A stretch of 64,000 nt of DNA from Salvelinus alpinus. Lineage: Eukaryota > Chordata > Actinopteri > Salmoniformes > Salmonidae. Of the stretch, positions 1-15,237 are shown piece after piece. Numbering within the stretch: position 1 is the stretch's first letter; every line of letters starts with the position of its first letter. The position numbers were made by a program, and so were the translations under genes. The notes below the pieces were generated by a model. It was given only the letters and a program-made list of their open reading frames with translations, searched no databases and was not told the origin of the DNA. The DNA lies in NCBI RefSeq assembly GCF_045679555.1, contig NC_092087.1, positions 84,908,447 to 84,972,446 on the forward strand, in the 5' to 3' direction.

Positions 1-3000
1 ACAACTACCTAGATTCCCTCAATACAACTACCTAGATACCCTCCAATACAACTACCTAGATACCCTCCAATACAACTACCTAGATACCCTCCAATACAAC
101 TACCTAGATACCCTCAATACAACTACCTAGATACCCTCCAATACAACTACCTAGATACCCTCCAATACAACTACCTAGATACCCTCCAATACAACTACCT
201 AGATACCCCCCAATACAACTACCTAGATACCCTCCAATACAACTACCTAGATACCCTCCAATACAACTACCTAGATACCCTCCAATACAACTACCTAGTT
301 ACCCTCCAATACAACTACCTAGATACCCTCCAATACAACTACATAGATACCCTGCAATACAACTACCTAGATACCCTCCAATACAACTACATAGATACCC
401 TCCAATACAACTACATAGATAGCCTCCAATACAACTACCTAGATACCCTCCAATACAACTACCTAGATACCCTCCAATACAACTACCTAGATACCCTCCA
501 ATACAACTACCTAGATACCCTCAATACAACTACCTAGATACCCTCAATACAACTACCTAGATACCCTCCAATACAACTACCTAGATACCCTCCAATACAA
601 CTACCTAGATACCCTCCAATACAACTACCTAGATACCCTCCAATACAACTACCTAGATACCCTCCAATACAACTACCTAGATACCCTCCAATACAACTAC
701 CTAGATACCCTCAATACAACTACCTAGATACCCTCCAATACAACTACCTAGATACCCCCAATACAACTACCTAGATACCCTCCAATACAACTACCTAGAT
801 ACCCTCCAATACAACTACCTAGATACCCTCCAATACAACTACCTAGATACCCTCCAATACAACTACCTAGATACCCCCCAATACAACTACCTAGATACCC
901 TCCAATACAACTACCTAGATACCCTCCAATACAACTGCCTAGATACCCTCCAATACAACTACCTAGATACCCTCCAATACAACTACATAGATACCCTGCA
1001 ATACAACTACCTAGATACCCTCCAATACAACTACATAGATACCCTCCAATACAACTACCTAGATACCCTCCAATACAACTACATAGATACCCTCCAATAC
1101 AACTACATAGATACCCTCCAATACAACTACATAGAAACCCTCCAATACAACTACATAGATACCCTCCAATACAACTACCTAGATACCCTCCAATACAACT
1201 ACCTAGATACCCTCAATACAACTACCTAGATACCCTCCAATACAACTACCTAGATACCCTCCAATACAACTACCTAGATACCCTCAATACAACTACCTAG
1301 ATACCCTCCAATACAACTACCTATATACCCTCCAATACAACTACCTAGATACCCTCCAATACAACTACCTAGATACCCTCCAATACAACTACCTAGATAC
1401 CCTCCAATACAACTACCTAGATACCCTCCAATACAACTACCTAGATACCCCCCAATACAACTACCTAGATACCCTCCAATACAACTACCTAGATACCCTC
1501 CAATATAACTACCTAGATACCCTCCAATACAACTACCTAGATACCCTCCAATACAACTACCTAGATACCCCCCAATACAACTACCTAGATACCCTCCAAT
1601 ACAACTACCTAGATGCCCTCCAATACAACTACCTAGATACCCTCAATACAACTACCTAGATACCCTCCAATACAACTACCTAGATACCCTCCAATACAAC
1701 TACCTAGATACCCTCCAATACAACTACCTAGATACCCCCAATACAACTACCTAGATACCCCCAATACAACTACCTAGATACCCCCAATACAACTACCTAG
1801 ATACCCTCAATACAACTACCTAGATTCCCTCAATACAACTACCTAGATACCCTCCAATACAACTACCTAGATACCCTCCAATACAACTACCTAGATACCC
1901 TCCAATACAACTACCTAGATACCCTCAATACAACTACCTAGATACCCTCCAATACAACTACCTAGATACCCTCCAATACAACTACCTAGATACCCTCCAA
2001 TACAACTACCTAGATACCCCCCAATACAACTACCTAGATACCCTCCAATACAACTACCTAGATACCCTCCAATACAACTACCTAGATACCCTCCAATACA
2101 ACTACCTAGTTACCCTCCAATACAACTACCTAGATACCCTCCAATACAACTACATAGATACCCTGCAATACAACTACCTAGATACCCTCCAATACAACTA
2201 CATAGATACCCTCCAATACAACTACATAGATACCCTCCAATACAACTACCTAGATACCCTCCAATACAACTACCTAGATACCCTCCAATACAACTACCTA
2301 GATACCCTCCAATACAACTACCTAGATACCCTCAATACAACTACCTAGATACCCTCAATACAACTACCTAGATACCCTCCAATACAACTACCTAGATACC
2401 CTCCAATACAACTACCTAGATACCCTCCAATACAACTACCTAGATACCCTCCAATACAACTACCTAGATACCCTCCAATACAACTACCTAGATACCCCCC
2501 AATACAACTACCTAGATACCCTCCAATGCAACTACCTAGATACCCTCCAATACAACTACCTAGATACCCTCCAATACAACTACCTAGATACCCTCCAATA
2601 CAACTACATAGATACCCTGCAATACAACTACCTAGATACCCTCCAATACAACTACATAGATACCCTCCAATACAACTACCTTGATACCCTCCAATACAAC
2701 TACATAGATACCCTCCAATACAACTACATAGATACCCTCCAATACAACTACATAGATACCCTCCAATACAACTACATAGATACCCTCCAATACAACTACC
2801 TAGATACCCTCCAATACAACTACCTAGATACCCTCAATACAACTACCTAGATACCCTCCAATACAACTACCTAGATACCCTCCAATACAACTACATAGAT
2901 ACCCTCCAATACAACTACCTAGATACCCTCAATACAACTACCTATATACCCTCCAATACAACTACCTAGATACCCTCCAATACAACTACCTAGATACCCT

Positions 3001-6000
3001 CCAATACAACTACCTAGATACCCTCCAATACAACTACCTAGATACCCTCCAATACAACTACCTAGATACCCCCAATACAACTACCTAGATACCCCCAATA
3101 CAAATACCTAGACACCCTCAATACAACTACCTAGATACCCTCCAATACAACTACCTAGATACCCTCAATACAACTACCTAGATACCCTCAATACAACTAC
3201 CTAGATACCCTCAATACAACTACCTAGATACCCTCCAATACAACTACCAAGATACCCTCCAATACAACTACCTAGATACCCCCCAATACAACTACCTAGA
3301 TACCCTCCAATACAACTACCTAGATACCCTCCAATACAACTACCTAGATACCCTCCAATACAACTACCTAGATACCCTCCAATACAACTACATAGATACC
3401 CTCCAATACAACTACATAGATACCCTCCAATACAACTACCTAGATACCCTCAATACAACTTCCTAGATACCCTCCAATACAACTACCTAGATACCCTCCA
3501 ATACAACTACCTAGATACCCCCAATACAACTACCTAGATACCCCCAATACAACTACCTAGATACCCTCAATACAACTACCTAGATACCCTCCAATACAAC
3601 TACCTAGATACCCTCCAATACAACTACCTAGATACCCTCCAATACAACTACCTAGATACCCTCAATACAACTACCTAGATACCCTCAATACAACTACCTA
3701 GATACCCTCCAATACAACTACCTAGATACCCTCCAATACAACTGCCTAGATACCCTCCAATACAACTACCTAGATACCCTCCAATACAACTACATAGATA
3801 CCCTGCAATACAACTACCTAGATACCCTCCAATACAACTACATAGATACCCTCCAATACAACTACCTAGATACCCTCCAATACAACTACATAGATACCCT
3901 CCAATACAACTACCTAGATACCCTCCAATACAACTACATAGAAACCCTCCAATACAACTACATAGATACCCTCCAATACAACTACCTAGATACCCTCCAA
4001 TACAACTACCTAGATACCCTCAATACAACTACCTAGATACCCTCCAATACAACTACCTAGATACCCTCCAATACAACTACCTAGATACCCTCAATACAAC
4101 TACCTAGATACCCTCCAATACAACTACCTATATACCCTCCAATACAACTACCTAGATACCCTCCAATACAACTACCTAGATACCCTCCAATACAACTACC
4201 TAGATACCCTCCAATACAACTACCTAGATACCCTCCAATACAACTACCTAGATACCCCCCAATACAACTACCTAGATACCCTCCAATACAACTACCTAGA
4301 TACCCTCCAATATAACTACCTAGATACCCTCCAATACAACTACCTAGATACCCTCCAATACAACTACCTAGATACCCCCCAATACAACTACCTAGATACC
4401 CTCCAATACAACTACCTAGATGCCCTCCAATACAACTACCTAGATACCCTCAATACAACTACCTAGATACCCTCCAATACAACTACCTAGATACCCTCCA
4501 ATACAACTACCTAGATACCCTCCAATACAACTACCTAGATACCCCCAATACAACTACCTAGATACCCCCAATACAACTACCTAGATACCCCCAATACAAC
4601 TACCTAGATACCCTCAATACAACTACCTAGATTCCCTCAATACAACTACCTAGATACCCTCCAATACAACTACCTAGATACCCTCCAATACAACTACCTA
4701 GATACCCTCCAATACAACTACCTAGATACCCTCAATACAACTACCTAGATACCCTCCAATACAACTACCTAGATACCCTCCAATACAACTACCTAGATAC
4801 CCTCCAATACAACTACCTAGATACCCCCCAATACAACTACCTAGATACCCTCCAATACAACTACCTAGATACCCTCCAATACAACTACCTAGATACCCTC
4901 CAATACAACTACCTAGTTACCCTCCAATACAACTACCTAGATACCCTCCAATACAACTACATAGATACCCTGCAATACAACTACCTAGATACCCTCCAAT
5001 ACAACTACATAGATACCCTCCAATACAACTACATAGATACCCTCCAATACAACTACCTAGATACCCTCCAATACAACTACCTAGATACCCTCCAATACAA
5101 CTACCTAGATACCCTCCAATACAACTACCTAGATACCCTCAATACAACTACCTAGATACCCTCAATACAACTACCTAGATACCCTCCAATACAACTACCT
5201 AGATACCCTCCAATACAACTACCTAGATACCCTCCAATACAACTACCTAGATACCCTCCAATACAACTACCTAGATACCCTCCAATACAACTACCTAGAT
5301 ACCCCCCAATACAACTACCTAGATACCCTCCAATGCAACTACCTAGATACCCTCCAATACAACTACCTAGATACCCTCCAATACAACTACCTAGATACCC
5401 TCCAATACAACTACATAGATACCCTGCAATACAACTACCTAGATACCCTCCAATACAACTACATAGATACCCTCCAATACAACTACCTTGATACCCTCCA
5501 ATACAACTACATAGATACCCTCCAATACAACTACATAGATACCCTCCAATACAACTACATAGATACCCTCCAATACAACTACATAGATACCCTCCAATAC
5601 AACTACCTAGATACCCTCCAATACAACTACCTAGATACCCTCAATACAACTACCTAGATACCCTCCAATACAACTACCTAGATACCCTCCAATACAACTA
5701 CATAGATACCCTCCAATACAACTACCTAGATACCCTCAATACAACTACCTATATACCCTCCAATACAACTACCTAGATACCCTCCAATACAACTACCTAG
5801 ATACCCTCCAATACAACTACCTAGATACCCTCCAATACAACTACCTAGATACCCTCCAATACAACTACCTAGATACCCCCAATACAACTACCTAGATACC
5901 CCCAATACAAATACCTAGACACCCTCAATACAACTACCTAGATACCCTCCAATACAACTACCTAGATACCCTCAATACAACTACCTAGATACCCTCAATA

Positions 6001-9000
6001 CAACTACCTAGATACCCTCAATACAACTACCTAGATACCCTCCAATACAACTACCAAGATACCCTCCAATACAACTACCTAGATACCCCCCAATACAACT
6101 ACCTAGATACCCTCCAATACAACTACCTAGATACCCTCCAATACAACTACCTAGATACCCTCCAATACAACTACCTAGATACCCTCCAATACAACTACAT
6201 AGATACCCTCCAATACAACTACATAGATACCCTCCAATACAACTACCTAGATACCCTCAATACAACTTCCTAGATACCCTACAATACAACTACCTAGATA
6301 CCCTCCAATACAACTACCTAGATACCCCCAATACAACTACCTAGATACCCCCAATACAACTACCTAGATACCCTCAATACAACTACCTAGATACCCTCCA
6401 ATACAACTACCTAGATACCCTCCAATACAACTACCTAGATACCCTCCAATACAACTACCTAGATACCCTCAATACAACTACCTAGATACCCTCAATACAA
6501 CTACCTAGATACCCTCCAATACAACTACCTAGATACCCTCCAATACAACTACCTAGATACCCTCCAATACAACTACCTAGATACCCCCCAATACAACTAC
6601 CTAGATACCCTCCAATACAACTACCTAGATACCCTCCAATACAACTACCTAGATACCCTCCAATACAACTACCTAGATACCCTCCAATACAACTACCTAG
6701 ATACCCTCCAATACAACTACATAGATACCCTCCAATACAACTACATAGACACCCTCAATACAACTACCTAGATACCCTCCAATACAACTACCTAGATACC
6801 CTCCAATACAACTACATAGATACCCTCCAATACAACTACATAGATACCCTCCAATACAACTACATAGATACCCTCCAATACAACTACCTAGATACCCTCA
6901 ATACAACTACCTAGATACCCTCCAATCCAACTACATAGATACCCTCCAATACAACTACCTAGATACCCTCCAATACAACTACCTAGATACCATCCAATAC
7001 AACTACATAGATACCCTCCAATACAACTACATAGATACCCTCCAATACAACTACATAGATACCCTCCAATACAACTACATAGATACCCTCCAATACAACT
7101 ACCTAGATACCCTCCAATACAACTACCTAGATACCCTCCAATACAACTACCTCTTTCTTTACCTAGATACCCCCCAATACAACTACCTAGATACCACCAA
7201 TACAACTACCTCTTTCTTTACCTAGATACCCCCCAATACAACTACCTAGATACCCTCCAATACAACTACATAGATACCCCCCAATACAACTACCTAGATA
7301 CCCTCCAATACAACTACATAGATACCCCCCAATACAACTACCTAGATACCCTCCAATACAACTACCTCTTTCTTTACCTAGATACCCTCCAATACAACTA
7401 CCTAGATACCCCCCAATACAACTACCTAGATACCCCCCAATACAACTACCTAGATACCCTCCAATACAACTACCTAGATACCCTCAATACAACTACCTAG
7501 ATACCCTCCAATACAACTACCTAGATACCCTCCAATACAACTACCTAGATACCCTCCAATACAACTACCTAGATACCCTCAATACAACTACCTAGATACC
7601 CTCAAATACAACTACCTAGATACCCCCAATACAACTACCTAGATACCCCCAATACAACTACCTAGATACCCTCAATACAACTACCTAGATACCCTCCAAT
7701 ACAACTACCTAGATACCCTCCAATACAACTACCTAGATACCCTCCAATACAACTACCTAGATACCCTCAATACAACTACCTAGATACCCTCAATACAACT
7801 ACCTAGATACCCTCCAATACAACTACTTAGATACCCTCCAATACAACTACCTAGATACCCTCCAATACAACTACCTAGATACCCCCCAATACAACTACCT
7901 AGATACCCTCCAATACAACTACCTAGATACCCTCCAATACAACTACCTAGATACCCTCCAATACAACTACCTAGATACCCTCCAATACAACTACCTAGAT
8001 ACCCTCCAATACAACTACATAGATACCCTCCAATACAACTACCTAGATACCCTCAATACAACTACCTAGATACCCTCCAATACAACTACCTAGATACCCT
8101 CCAATACAACTACCTAGATACCCTCCAATACAACTACCTCTTTCTTTACCTAGATACCCCCCAATACAACTACCTAGATACCACCAATACAACTACCTCT
8201 TTCTTTACCTAGATACCCCCCAATACAACTACCTAGATACCCTCCAATACAACTACATAGATACCCCCCAATACAACTACCTAGATACCCTCCAATACAA
8301 CTACATAGATACCCCCCAATACAACTACCTAGATACCCTCCAATACAACTACCTCTTTCTTTACCTAGATACCCTCCAATACAACTACCTAGATACCCCC
8401 CAATACAACTACCTAGATACCCCCCAATACAACTACCTAGATACCCTCCAATACAACTACCTAGATACCCTCAATACAACTACCTAGATACCCTCCAATA
8501 CAACTACCTAGATACCCTCCAATACAACTACCTAGATACCCTCCAATACAACTACCTAGATACCCTCCAATACAACTACCTAGATACCCTCCAATACAAC
8601 TACCTAGATACCCTCCAATACAACTACCTAGATACCCTCAATACAACTACCTAGATACCCTCAATACAACTACCTAGATACCCTCCAATACAACTACCTA
8701 GATACCCTCCAATACAACTACCTAGATACCCTCCAATACAACTACCTAGATACCCTCCAATACAACTACCTAGATACCCTCCAATACAACTACCTAGATA
8801 CCCTCCAATACAACTACCTAGATACCCTCCAATACAACTACCTAGATACCCTCCAATACAACTACCTAGATACCCTCCAATACAACTACCTAGATACCCT
8901 CCAATACAACTACCTAGATACCCTCAATACAACTACCTAGATACCCTCCAATACAACTACCTAGATACCCTCCAATACAACTACATAGATACCCTCCAAT

Positions 9001-9880
9001 ACAACTACCTAGATACCCTCCAATACAACTACATAGATACCCTCCAATACAACTACCTAGATACCCCCAATACAACTACCTAGATACCCTCAATACAACT
9101 ACCTAGATACCCTCCAATACAACTACCCAGATACCCTCCAATACAACTACCTAGATACCCTCCAATACAACTACATAGATACCCTCCAATACAACTACCT
9201 AGATACCCTCCAATACAACTACCTAGATACCATCCAATACAACTACATAGATACCCTCCAATACAACTACATAGATACCCTCCAATACAACTACATAGAT
9301 ACCCTCCAATACAACTACATAGATACCCTCCAATACAACTACCTAGATACCCTCCAATACAACTACCTAGATACCCTCCAATACAACTACCTCTTTCTTT
9401 ACCTAGATACCCCCCAATACAACTACATAGATACCCTCCAATACAACTACATAGATACCCTCCAATACAACTACCTAGATACCCTCCAATACAACTACCT
9501 AGATACCCTCCAATACAACTACCTCTTTCTTTACCTAGATACCCCCCAATACAACTACCTAGATACCCCCAATACAACTACCTCTTTCTTTACCTAGATA
9601 CCCCCCAATACAACTACCTAGATACCCTCCAATACAACTACATAGATACCCCCCAATACAACTACCTAGATACCCTCCAATACAACTACATAGATACCCC
9701 CCAATACAACTACCTAGATACCCTCCAATACAACTACCTCTTTCTTTACCTAGATACCCTCCAATACAACTACCTAGATACCCCCCAATACAACTACCTA
9801 GATACCCCCCAATACAACTACCTAGATACCCCCCAATACAACTACCTAGATACCCCCCCAATACAACTACCTCTTTCTGT
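1..9880. repeat. ~24-bp tandem satellite/minisatellite array with higher-order repeats
   Basis: About 400 head-to-tail copies of a 24-bp unit built around ACAACTACCTAGATACCCTC followed by CAAT, mixed with 23-bp versions that lack one C (CCTCAATAC). Single-base variants (CATAGATAC, CCTGCAAT, CTAGTTACC, CTTGATAC, CCAAGATAC) recur at fixed distances, which reveals a higher-order period of about 2807 bp and, at the right side, a 987-bp duplication. The left end is cut by the window edge. The right end is sharp at about 9880, where it meets the half of a foldback repeat that reads AGGGAATAGGGTGCCATTTG. Long minus-strand ORFs made of CIGGYLGS-type repeats are by-products of the 24-bp (8-codon) period and are not genes. 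Confidence 0.97.
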
Positions 9881-10330
9881 AGGGAATAGGGTGCCATTTG
9901 GTTTGCATTAATAGACAACGGTCAACTCAGTCCTAAGGACAAAGCACAGACTCCCCCAGGCACGACCACATCCCCCTTCTATAGAGGGTCACTGAAACGA
10001 ATGAGGGAAGTAGGTATCATTTTCCCACCTCTCTTTCTCCTCCCTCCTTTCTCCTTCCCTCGTTACTCACCTTTCTTTCTTTAAAGGTTTTCCCCCCAAT
10101 GTTCTCCTCCTTCTTCTTTCTTGTTTTTTCTTGTTTTCTCACTCCCCGGAATGAGACAGAGCTCTGATATCTGGTCAACCTATATTCATCTGTTTTCTCT
10201 CTATGTCTCTATCCCTTCCATCGCTCTATCTCTCTGTCCTCTGGCATAGGCAGGGAGGTGTGCCAGGTTAGGGTGACCCGAGGGCATGCTGTTAGAGCAA
10301 TAAAGTTGTTTACTCATCCCTCTTTCTCTC
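9877..10330. other. array flank, no gene seen
   Basis: The first ~30 bases (TAGGGAATAGGGTGCCATTTG) match one arm of the foldback element found complete at 27855-27966. The remainder is pyrimidine-rich single-copy-looking sequence. No coding region is supported here. Confidence 0.6.
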
Positions 10331-10334
10331 TATC

Positions 10335-11178
<844 letters not shown>

Positions 11179-11258
11179 GGGAAAAAAACTAAATTAGAAA
11201 GAAACACAGGAAACCAACCCTAAGGCACAACTTTGCCCGCAGCACTGTTGTGCTGTCT

Positions 11259-12867
11259 CTACACATCCAGACGTTCCTGTCTGTCGGCCCACATATTCTC
11301 ATCCACATCACACCGGATATTTTCCCTTCCAATGCAACGTGGAAAGAATCTTTTGGAAGGCCTTATCCATCCTCTGCAGGCATCTACTGTGATGTCCTCA
11401 CATGCTGCATCCATTGCAGCCAGCAGGATCGTCTGTGTGTGTGGCTGACGATCGTACACCTTCCACCTCCATGCTGAAAATAACTCCTCAATTGGGTTAA
11501 GGAATGGTGAATAAGGTGGGAGGAATTCTATGAGCATCCTCGGGTGGGTCACAAACCATTGCCTTATGATGTTTGATCGATGGAAACTCACATTATCACA
11601 AATGACCACATACTTTGGCAAATCTTCTCTAAACAGACCATTCTCATCATCAGGGATGAGAGCCCTGTAGAGAGTCTCTAAAACGTTGAGTAGATGCTGG
11701 GTGTTGTATGGCCCTATAAGGGGGATATGGGTTAGGACACCATGCTCCAAAATAGCAGCACACATGCTGATATTTCCTCCCCGTTGGCCTGGCAAATCCA
11801 CAGTAGCTCTGTGACCGATGATATTCCGACCCCGCCTTCTGCATTTGGTCAGGTTGAAGCCAGCCTCATCCACGTATACAAAGTTGTGAGAGGGTTCACT
11901 TGATTCCAACTCCATTATACGCTATATCCCAGAACACACAGTTGAATTTGTTTTGGTAAGGAAGAGTGACATAAAATGTACATATATTGCATGTTCCTTC
12001 CACAGCAATGGAAATGTGTGCAGTTTATGCTTACTGTACTATGTATCACTATAAAATGTTGCTGTAAAGTAGTTACATAGATATATGTTTTACCTGTACA
12101 TACTGGTACCGTAGCTCCTTAACTCTGTCCTCATTCCTTTGGAATGGTACACGGTACAGCTGTTTCATACTCATCTGGTTTCTATGCAGCACCCTGTCGA
12201 TGGTTGAGATGCTAACCGTATGGATGTTTTCAAAGACATCGTTGTCTTCTATAATGGTCCTTTGTATTTCCCTGAGTCTCATGGCATTGTTTGCTCGGAC
12301 CATGGTGCAAATAGCCTCCTCCTGTTGAGGTGTGAAAAGGCGTCCTCTGCCACCGGTTTGAGGTAATCTTGCAGTCCTATGTGGGGAAAAATGCAGTGAT
12401 GTTTCGCACACTTTCACATAGACAAAAACTATGCGAACACACATTTTACTGTAAAACATACAGCATGTAAGCATGTACTGCATGTAAGGTGCAGTATGTA
12501 TCTGTATAGAGTATATTTCTGTATGCTGTGAAATACAAGTGGACTACTGTAATATGAAGCATTGTAGGAAGTATACAGTATACTGCTTATATACAGTAAC
12601 AGTGCACTGTACATTGGTGGACATACCTGTTCTCTCTTCGAAACGTTTGAACTATTGAGGACACGGTTGATCTCCCCATATTCGGCTGCACCCTTCGACC
12701 CGCCTCAGCCATTGATTGACAACATGGTCTACAATAGTGGCCCTTATGTCATCAGATATGCGCCTATGTCCTCTTCTGCCTCTTCCTCTGTTTTGCCTTC
12801 CACCACACATCCTTGCTCCTCTTCTTCCTCCTGGCTGTTGACCCTGTTCGTTTCCTGGTCCATCCAT
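11259..12867 (-). pseudogene. spliced IS630/Tc1-like DDE transposase, one frameshift
   Basis: Three exons can be joined on the minus strand: exon 1 about 12867-12627, exon 2 12376-12094, exon 3 11922-11259, each with GT/AG borders and matching phase. Exon 1 begins MDGPGNEQGQQPGGRRG, then has a basic stretch and the first helix-turn-helix (ISDDIRATIVDHVV). Exon 2 carries a second HTH region (RLFTPQQEEAICTMVRANN). Exon 3 carries the catalytic triad: D in VYVDEAGFN, D in VICDNVSFH, and E in PPYSPFLNPIEELFSAWRWK. This pattern is typical of a large teleost transposase family. Near 12710 the frame breaks: after VDHVVNQ the sequence continues in another frame as MAEAGRRVQPNMGRSTVSS, so a small deletion has disabled this copy. 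I could not find terminal inverted repeats; the left flank is microsatellite. Confidence 0.85.
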
Positions 12868-12944
12868 TATTGGAAAATTGCAACTCTGTGTTGTGGTCTG
12901 TCTATATATGCTTGCCAATTGATTCTTCATGAGATGCACCTTTG

Positions 12945-13540
12945 ATTTAATTTAGACAACTGGTTGATTGTTGGTTGAACTAACACTTTACATTCCTTCA
13001 TGAGTGAGGGTCAATTTCACCTGCACGATTCATCAATTCACGTTTTTGTACAAAAGGTCTAATAGAAATGTGTAAAACTATGCTTGACAGTTTATGACAA
13101 ATAGTTCAACAATTTTGCATGTAATTGCTTATGCAAGGAACTAATGCCTAGATGTTTTGAGGGGTAAGACTATTCAACAGAGAACCATCTACTATATTTT
13201 GATCAACATGACATGAGCAATTGATAATGTGGAAAAAAGCTGACACTTGTATATTATCAATTGCAATTTGTTCAAAGGAATAAGAAATTGCTTTAATGAT
13301 GTGCACAAGTGACTAGATGATTTGGAATTTGTACAAGTAGTATCAAGAATTGCACTTTTGATCTAAGAAATGCACCAAAGCGACTGTAAATGATTAGAAT
13401 ATTACACTCCTGAAACCATAAGTCTGAAACCATGTTATTGTATGAAATTGATTAGCCATATGATTGTATGAAATTGATTTGAATCATTAGATTATTATAA
13501 TGCATTTATGTAAGTGTTAGAATCATTCGATTATTATAAT
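12945..13540. other. AT-rich sequence, no gene seen
   Basis: No coding potential is visible. An imperfect local duplication lies at about 13480-13545, where AATCATTAGATTATTATAAT and AATCATTCGATTATTATAAT occur about 38 bp apart. It may include the end of the transposon whose transposase lies at 11259-12867, but no terminal repeat could be paired. Confidence 0.4.
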
Positions 13541-13545
13541 ACTGT

Positions 13546-13935
13546 GTGATGGTTTTAGTCAGGGGAATAATAATATATCCTGGAGTGTAGTTCTTAGTCA
13601 GAATCAATGTTTTGGGGACAATGTGTCTAGTATTTTGACAACAGACTGTCTGTCTGAGCCAGATTCGGGCCGACCTTGGCTGGGACACTGAGAACTTCCC
13701 AGTCCCAGGTCTCTCCCTATCTTAGAGGAGGGCAGGAAGACGCTATTCTCACGGACTCCCCTAATCTCTATTGGCGGGCGGATTTGATTGTTTGTGTGGA
13801 AGTATGTGTGTCACTATAAATTGAAGGTCTTTGTACTGTGCACGGCAGAACGTTCCGTGAATAAACGTTTAACTATTGCAGACTGGGCCTCTGTCATTTT
13901 CATTTCTATCAGTATCATGCAAATCGTGATAGCGC
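13546..13935 (+). mobile_element. probable solo LTR (promoter and polyA-like segment)
   Basis: The segment has the order expected of an LTR: a start near TGTGATGGTTTTAG, a TATA-like CACTATAAATTG at about 13813, then about 45 bp later GTGAATAAACG (a polyA signal at about 13860), then a T-rich U5-like stretch after TTGCAGACTGGGCCTC. No second copy and no internal coding region adjoin it, so it would be a solo LTR. The exact ends and target duplication are not resolved. Other possibilities are a non-LTR repeat or a decayed promoter. Confidence 0.4.
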
Positions 13936-14001
13936 AGACTGAGTAATTAAATTGAATTGGTTAATGAACAGGAGAACTTAATTCTCATATCAGTCTGTCA
14001 C

Positions 14002-14270
<269 letters not shown>

Positions 14271-14285
14271 TCTATTTGCCTCTAT

Positions 14286-14402
14286 ATATACACTACACGG
14301 ACGAAAGTATACGGACACCTGCTTGTCGAACATCTCATTCCAAAATCATGGGCATTAATATGGAGTTGGTCCCTCCACATACTTTTGTATATATAGTGTA
14401 TA
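14286..14402. mobile_element. short Tc1-like MITE with TATA-rich inverted ends
   Basis: The left end TATACACTACACGGACGAAA and the right end (reverse complement TATACACTATATATACAAAA) form an imperfect terminal inverted repeat, followed on both sides by an AGTAT(A/G)(C/T)GGA motif. The interior (CTCATTCCAAAATCATGGG) matches the left end of a common salmonid Tc1-like element; almost all of the element's centre is missing. The opposite end of the same family is at 23950-24345. Confidence 0.75.
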
Positions 14403-14484
14403 TCTGTTTATCTGTCTGTCTGTCTGTCCCACTGTACTTTCATAATGTACTGTAGCATTAACATCATGTAAAGAAACAGATCCT

Positions 14485-14598
14485 AACACACACACACACA
14501 CACACGCTCAAACACAGAAGACACACAGGGATTTATGAGATGATTAACCAGGTTAATAAAAGACAAACAAACATTTGTATGCCAGCTCAGTGTAACAC

Positions 14599-14677
<79 letters not shown>

Positions 14678-14755
14678 TGCGTGCGTGGGTGCGTGCGTGG
14701 GTGCGTGCGTGCGTGTGTGTGTGTGTGTGTGTGCGTGTGTGTGTGTGTGGATACG
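14485..14755. repeat. (CA)n and (GT)n/(GC)GT microsatellites
   Basis: A short CA run lies at about 14487-14505. A GT run starting at about 14605 includes a block of GTGC repeats at about 14659-14713, so it is a compound microsatellite. Confidence 0.95.
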
Positions 14756-15004
14756 TGTGTGAATGTTTATTCTCCTCTCCCATCCAGCTGTATCCTTCCC
14801 CTCTCCTTTTCATCTACCCTCCATTAGAGCTGATGGTGTAACGGGTCCCATACGGCTCAGACTCCGATGTACCTTTCACTATGCTTCTTCGGACACACAC
14901 ACACACACACATGGATGCACAGTCACATTAATATTGGATTATGCTTAATCAATTCTCAATAGAAGCCTACTGGCACGGACAGGATGAAAAAATCATCCCT
15001 TGTT

Positions 15005-15206
15005 TTCTCTTTACACCCCCCCTCTCGCTCTCTCTCTCTCCATCTCTCTCTCTCTCTCCTCTCATTCTCTCAATCTCTACCTTTCCCTCTCCTCTCATTC
15101 TCTCTCCTCTCATTCTCTCTCTCTCCTCTCATTCTCCTCTCTCTCTCTTTCCCTCTCTCTCTCCTCTCATTCTTTCTCTCCTCTCTCTCTCTTCTCTCAT
15201 TCTACT

Positions 15207-15237
<31 letters not shown>

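Noticed and set aside
9080-9918. Long minus-strand ORFs of CIGGYLGS-type repeats, resembling a repetitive structural protein
   Set aside because: The 24-bp unit is a multiple of three and lacks stops in one frame, there is no start context, and the frame is broken wherever 23-bp units occur.
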